DNA of 19,117 bases from Alistipes sp. (lineage in GTDB: Bacteria > Bacteroidota > Bacteroidia > Bacteroidales > Rikenellaceae), in contig JAHZDG010000009.1 of assembly GCA_019422485.1 (NCBI GenBank), forward strand, positions 20,400 through 39,516. The letters are read 5' to 3'. Shown here piece after piece: positions 14,954 through 19,117 of this stretch. The position numbers and the translations under genes are program-made. The stretch's first letter is position 1, and each line of letters starts with the position of its first letter. The notes below the pieces were generated by a model, which was given only the letters and a program-made list of their open reading frames with translations, made no database searches and had not been told where the DNA came from.

Positions 14954-17827
14954 ATGGACAGAAGAACCTTTTTGAAGCGCAGCGCCATGCTGGCCGGAGG
15001 AGCTCTGGTGATCGCCGTATCGCCCGCCCTGGCCGATGTCGCCGTCAAGGCCAAACGCAATGAGCTGAGCTTCGACTCCGATCTCTACAAACAGTTCCAA
15101 AATCCGGCCTCCAAATACCATCCCTTCGTACGTTGGTGGTGGAATGGAGATAAAGTGGAAGCCGGTGAGCTGGTTCGCGAACTGCACCTGCTCAAAGATG
15201 CCGGCATCGGCGGGGTGGAAATCAACCCCATCTCCTTCCCGACAACCGGTGACGATCTGGGTAAAAAATCCCTCAAATGGCTCAGCGACGAATGGATCGA
15301 CATGCTCAATGTCACCTTCGCCGAAGCCAAAAAACTGGATATGACCTGCGACCTGATCGTAGGTTCGGGCTGGCCCTTCGGTTCGGAAGACCTCAAAGGC
15401 AACGACCGCGCCCAGGCCGTCTACATCGACGCCGAAAAGATCGAAGGTCCCACGACATATGAAGTTTCCCAACTGGCCATCTTCAAGAATGTCGACCCGC
15501 AGGTGACCGATCCCAATCCGCGCCGCGAATTCGAAATCATTTCACTGAAACTGGTTCCCGAACAGATGAACAGTCTCGCGGACGCCGTAGACGTTTCCGA
15601 AAAACGTCACGACGAAGTGATCCGTGTGGATGTTCCGGCCGGGGTACACTATTTATATGCAACGGTCAAGATCACCGCTTTCGCCAGCGTGATCAACGGG
15701 GCTCCGGGGGCCGCAGGGACCATCCTCAACCACATGGACAGAGGGGCCGTCCGCCGCTATCTGGACCGCATGTCGGATACCATCGAACGCAAAACCGGTC
15801 CGCTCAAAGACCATATCCGCGCTTTCTTTGCCGACAGTCTCGAGCTGGAAGGCAGCAACTGGACCGAAGACTTCGCCGAAGAGTTCAAGAAACGCCGCGG
15901 TTACGACATGATGCCTTACCTGCCGTTCATCCTGCTGAAAACGGGACGTCTGGGGGCTGTCGTCAAAGGCAATGTCGGTTCGACCAAAAGCCCCGAGCTG
16001 CAGGCTGAACTCAACCGCATGCGCTTCGACTTCGAACTAACCAAAGCCGAACTGCTGTTCGAACGCTATATCATGACCTACGTGGAATGGTGCCGCGACA
16101 AAGGCGTCGACTCTCGTGCCCAGGCTTACGGCCGCGGCCTTTTCCAACTGGAAAACAGCCTCTACTACACCATCCCCGAGGGTGAATCCTGGACCTCGAA
16201 CTGGCTGAAACACCGCCTGGGTGAAGAGATGGGCGACGAAGACTACCGTCGCGGACGAGGCTACACCTATATTAATAAGTTCGTCTCCTCGGCCATGCAC
16301 TTGGCCGGCCGCCGCATCATGAGCTGCGAAGAGATGACCAATACCTACAACGTCTTCAACGCCACGCTCGAGTTCCTGAAGATCGGTTCCGACATGAGTA
16401 TCATTTCCGGGGTTACGCACTCGGTATGGCACGGGTTCAACTACTCGCCCCCCGAAGCCCCGTTCCCCGGCTGGGTACAGTACGGCTCCTACCACAACGA
16501 AAACAACAACTACTGGCCGTACTTCAAATACCTCAACCGCTACAAAGCCCGCATCTCGTCGCAGCTGCAGAACGCCGACATGTATACCGACATGGCCTTG
16601 CTGACTGCCAACTACGACATGTGGACCGATGAAGGCGTGAAGACCGATCCCTTCCCCGAAGAACTCAACGTACCCTATATGCCGCTGGTATGGGAAGCCA
16701 TCCACAAAAACGGCGGAGCTGTCGATATCACCACCGAAATCCTGATCAATCAGAGCGAAGTGCGCGACGGCAAACTCTGCTACGGTCCCAAAGCCTACGG
16801 CACGCTGTTCCTGGTGGAAGTATCCGGCACGAGCGCTTCGACCCTGGCCAAACTCTATGAAATGGTTTCGCAGGGAGGACGCGTATTCTGCATCGGCTGC
16901 TACCCCTCCAAATCTTTGGGTCTGAAAGACTTCCAACAACGCGACCAGGAAGTCAAAGAATGGGTCGAAAAACTCAAGGCATTCCCCGACCAGTTCATTC
17001 TGCTGGAAAAACCGGCCGACGGCCGCTACCTGGAATGGTACAAAGAGGTGATGGAAAAATACGACCTGCCTCACTACCTGACCATCGATACGCCCGACCG
17101 TTACCTGATGCAGAACCGCTATATCGCCGACGACGACAGCCAGCTGTTCTTCTTCCTGAACGCCAGCATGCACGAACCCAAACGTTCGCGGATCACCTTC
17201 TCGGAAGAGATCACCCGCAAACGTTATCCGTGGGTTTGGGATGCCGATACCGGTGAAAAATACCGCATCGAACTGAATGAAGACGGCAGCTACGACCTGA
17301 ACATGGGTCCGGCCGAATCGCGCCTGATCGTCTTCGACAAGACGAAAAAAGGGCCGATGTGGAATCCGCTGCCCGTATCGGGAAGCGACTCTCAGACCCT
17401 GACCGGCTGGGATGTCGAACTGCGTCACTCGCGGGAAGATTGGGTTAAAACGATCCACATGGACAATCCGGTCGATCTGAAGGAAACCGAGTTCGTCAAC
17501 TTCACCGGGACGGTCGTTTACCGCACCTCGTTCGAAGTGAAAAACCCCGGCGAACACATCCTCAACCTGGGGAAAGTTTGGGGCATCAACGAACTTTATG
17601 TCAATGGTAAACCCTGCCAGGTAAAATGGTTCGGCAATCGTATTTACGACATCGCCGAGCTGTTGCAGCCGGGCACCAACCAGATCGAAGTACGTGTAGT
17701 CACCAACATGGGGAACTACATGCGTACGCTGACCGACAACGAAACCGCCCAAAAATTCACGGCCGGACGAAAAGAACAACTCGTTCAGTCGATGGGTATG
17801 GTCGGCCCGGTTACCCTGTATAAGTAA
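14954..17827 (+). CDS. GH106-like glycoside hydrolase (alpha-L-rhamnosidase family) with Tat signal
   Basis: Exported enzyme probably removing alpha-L-rhamnose or a related sugar from pectic polymers. The 957 residues begin with a twin-arginine signal, DRRTFLK (2-8), then a hydrophobic stretch and an AxA-type site after SPALA. The catalytic part opens with PFVRWWWNGDKV (58-69) and DAGIGGVEINPISFP (82-96), which is how GH106 proteins from Bacteroidota begin. It continues with CDLIVGSGWPFGSEDL and, near residue 295, FFADSLELEGSNWTEDF. Acidic residues of this last motif could be catalytic; I have not proved it. The C-terminus (about 820-957) is a GH2-like jelly roll, with YRTSFEVKNPGEHILNLGKV and WGINELYVNGKP. 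It is divergent from the GH2 gene and 117 nt upstream of a GH28 gene in the same direction. Confidence 0.82.
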   Translation: MDRRTFLKRSAMLAGGALVIAVSPALADVAVKAKRNELSFDSDLYKQFQNPASKYHPFVRWWWNGDKVEAGELVRELHLLKDAGIGGVEINPISFPTTGDDLGKKSLKWLSDEWIDMLNVTFAEAKKLDMTCDLIVGSGWPFGSEDLKGNDRAQAVYIDAEKIEGPTTYEVSQLAIFKNVDPQVTDPNPRREFEIISLKLVPEQMNSLADAVDVSEKRHDEVIRVDVPAGVHYLYATVKITAFASVINGAPGAAGTILNHMDRGAVRRYLDRMSDTIERKTGPLKDHIRAFFADSLELEGSNWTEDFAEEFKKRRGYDMMPYLPFILLKTGRLGAVVKGNVGSTKSPELQAELNRMRFDFELTKAELLFERYIMTYVEWCRDKGVDSRAQAYGRGLFQLENSLYYTIPEGESWTSNWLKHRLGEEMGDEDYRRGRGYTYINKFVSSAMHLAGRRIMSCEEMTNTYNVFNATLEFLKIGSDMSIISGVTHSVWHGFNYSPPEAPFPGWVQYGSYHNENNNYWPYFKYLNRYKARISSQLQNADMYTDMALLTANYDMWTDEGVKTDPFPEELNVPYMPLVWEAIHKNGGAVDITTEILINQSEVRDGKLCYGPKAYGTLFLVEVSGTSASTLAKLYEMVSQGGRVFCIGCYPSKSLGLKDFQQRDQEVKEWVEKLKAFPDQFILLEKPADGRYLEWYKEVMEKYDLPHYLTIDTPDRYLMQNRYIADDDSQLFFFLNASMHEPKRSRITFSEEITRKRYPWVWDADTGEKYRIELNEDGSYDLNMGPAESRLIVFDKTKKGPMWNPLPVSGSDSQTLTGWDVELRHSREDWVKTIHMDNPVDLKETEFVNFTGTVVYRTSFEVKNPGEHILNLGKVWGINELYVNGKPCQVKWFGNRIYDIAELLQPGTNQIEVRVVTNMGNYMRTLTDNETAQKFTAGRKEQLVQSMGMVGPVTLYK

Positions 17828-17835
17828 TCCTCCAA

Positions 17836-17857
17836 GCCCCGGAGTCCGCTCCGGGGC
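17836..17857 (+). terminator. Hairpin with weak T-tract between GH106-like and GH28 genes
   Basis: Nine-bp GC-rich stem GCCCCGGAG (17836-17844) and CTCCGGGGC (17849-17857) with loop TCCG. It is followed only by CTACCCTTTTCT, so it is a weak terminator. It may lower transcription into the GH28 gene or protect the upstream transcript's 3' end. A second possible pairing, TCTGGAA (17881-17887) with TTCCAGA (17904-17910), lies downstream. Confidence 0.6.
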
Positions 17858-17944
17858 CTACCCTTTTCTGGGGCGGAAGATCTGGAACGTGTTCCGGTTT
17901 TCCTTCCAGAACTAAACCAAACTAACCAAACATCTTTTATTAAA

Positions 17945-19117
17945 ATGAACAAAAGCAAACTTGCGGCGCTGCTGCTCGGCCTGCTCTGCCTGACTCAGGT
18001 ATCGGCCAAAGACTACAACGCCTCCCTGTTCGGCATCAAGTCCAACGGGACCACCCTCAACACCACGGCCATCCAAAAGGCCATCGACTACATCAGCGAA
18101 AAAGGGGGTGGTACACTTCAATTTTATGTAGGACGCTACCTGACAGGGACCCTTTTCCTGAAACCCAACGTCACGATCAACCTCAACGAAGGGGCCGTGC
18201 TGGTGGGCTCGACTAACCCTTACGACTACAACCTGGAAACCCCTTACTGCGCGCTGATCTATGCCAAAGGCGTCGATAACATCGCCATCACCGGTAAGGG
18301 TGTGATCGACGGACAGGGCCGTGCCCTGGCCTATAACATGATGGACCAGATCCATCAGGGCATTCTCGACGACGACCTCAAATACGACCGGCCCAGCCGC
18401 CGTCGTCCCCGGGGGATCTACCTGCGTGAATGCGACAACGTCAAGATCAAAGGGATCCTGATCAAAAACACCTGCGACTGGGTGCAAACCTACGACCAGT
18501 GCAGCAATATCATCCTGGACAGCATCACCGTCGACAGCAAAGCCTACTGGAACAACGACGGGCTGGACATCGTGGACTGCAAAGACATGAAGGTGCTCAA
18601 CAGCTTCATCGACGCTACGGACGATGCCATCTGCTTCAAGTCGCATGACGCCAACAGCCGTTGCGAAAACATCGAAGTACGCAACTGTGTTGCCCGTTCG
18701 AGCGCTAACGGGATCAAATTCGGGACCGTATCGGCCGGCGGATACAAAAACATCCGCATCATCAACAACAAGGTGTACGACACCTACCGTTCAGCCATCA
18801 CCATCGCTACGCCCGACGGAGGAAAAGTCGAAGATATTCTGGTGGACAGCCTCTATGCCTACAACACCGGCAATGCCATCTTCCTGCGCATCGGCAAACG
18901 TTGGATGGGTGAAGGTCGCGAAGTAGGGACCCTCAAGAACGTCACCATCCAGAACATGTACTGCGAAATCCCGGCCGCTAAACCCGATGCCGGTTACGAC
19001 TACGAAGGCCCCATCGAAGACCTGCCGCGCAACATCTCTCCGGCCAGCATCGTGGGTCTGGAAGGTCATGACATCGAAAACGTCACCCTGCGCAACATCG
19101 AACTGGTTTATCCCGGC
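17945..19117 (+). CDS. GH28 polygalacturonase-family enzyme (cut by window end)
   Basis: Exported pectin hydrolase with a right-handed parallel beta-helix, here 391 codons with no stop before the window ends. A Sec signal peptide (MNKSKLAALLLGLLCLTQ, cleavage near VSA) precedes the mature FGIKSNGTTLNTTAIQKAID, which is typical of the family start. GH28 catalytic motifs are present: NDGLD (204-208) and DDAICFKS (226-233), giving Asp205, Asp226 and Asp227. The third motif, usually GHG, is replaced by SSANGIKFG (252-260), so the conserved His is missing. Such changes occur in exo-acting or divergent members. The family hydrolyses galacturonic-acid linkages in homogalacturonan or rhamnogalacturonan. 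It may share a transcript with the GH106-like gene 117 nt upstream. The end of the gene is outside the window. Confidence 0.88.
   Translation, partial: MNKSKLAALLLGLLCLTQVSAKDYNASLFGIKSNGTTLNTTAIQKAIDYISEKGGGTLQFYVGRYLTGTLFLKPNVTINLNEGAVLVGSTNPYDYNLETPYCALIYAKGVDNIAITGKGVIDGQGRALAYNMMDQIHQGILDDDLKYDRPSRRRPRGIYLRECDNVKIKGILIKNTCDWVQTYDQCSNIILDSITVDSKAYWNNDGLDIVDCKDMKVLNSFIDATDDAICFKSHDANSRCENIEVRNCVARSSANGIKFGTVSAGGYKNIRIINNKVYDTYRSAITIATPDGGKVEDILVDSLYAYNTGNAIFLRIGKRWMGEGREVGTLKNVTIQNMYCEIPAAKPDAGYDYEGPIEDLPRNISPASIVGLEGHDIENVTLRNIELVYPG

Noticed and set aside
16037..17779. 580-codon minus-strand ORF antisense to the GH106-like gene
   Set aside because: Phe/Val/Gly/Gln-biased shadow translation without domains; the sense strand carries a signal peptide and family motifs.
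1..19117. CRISPR array, insertion sequence or integrase
   Set aside because: I saw no regularly spaced long repeats, no transposase or recombinase motifs, and no terminal inverted repeats bounding the lysis-like cassette.

Overview
The window looks like a chromosomal segment of a gut-type member of the Bacteroidota. Visible support: promoter -7 elements of the TAnnTTTG type, no clear Shine-Dalgarno sequences, a LytTR two-component pair, a MacA/MacB-like efflux operon, and a cluster of secreted GH2, GH106-like and GH28 polysaccharide hydrolases. The GC-rich third codon positions would suit Alistipes or another Rikenellaceae, but the genus is inferred from style only.

Left part (1-6645). After the 3' end of an unresolved upstream gene and a strong terminator (52-90), a six-gene plus-strand operon runs from 360 to 6645. 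It encodes an outer-membrane TolC-like channel, a HlyD/MacA-like adaptor, a MacB-type ATPase, a MacB/FtsX-type permease, a LytS-type histidine kinase and a LytTR response regulator. Gaps are 11, 4, 2 and 30 nt, then a 4-nt overlap. Just upstream lies a Bacteroidota-type promoter (312-342), preceded by three RTTCRTC heptamers at exactly 21-bp spacing (255-303). This is the arrangement expected for a LytTR regulator and suggests that the operon controls itself.

Middle (6646-8860). A terminator (6858-6887) and a puzzling stretch with weak coding signal on both strands lead into a compact three-gene cassette. It holds a small protein with one membrane segment and a coiled coil (holin-like), a GH108 muramidase with an EF-hand-like loop, and a lipoprotein with a C-terminal membrane segment, which is the topology of a unimolecular spanin. 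No phage structural, replication or integration genes are present. The cassette is therefore either a prophage remnant or a domesticated lysis/secretion module of the type 10 secretion kind. This is the most interesting part of the window.

Right part (8820-19117). A bidirectional terminator separates the cassette from a convergent periplasmic FKBP-type prolyl isomerase. Divergent from that gene is a uroporphyrinogen-decarboxylase-family protein, more like a zinc methyltransferase than a true HemE. A second bidirectional terminator follows. Next come a large exported GH2 enzyme (minus), a 750-bp AT-rich divergent regulatory region, a Tat-exported GH106-like enzyme (plus) and a GH28 enzyme cut by the window end. 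Together these suggest part of a pectin or rhamnogalacturonan degradation locus. No SusC/SusD pair or regulator is visible in the window.
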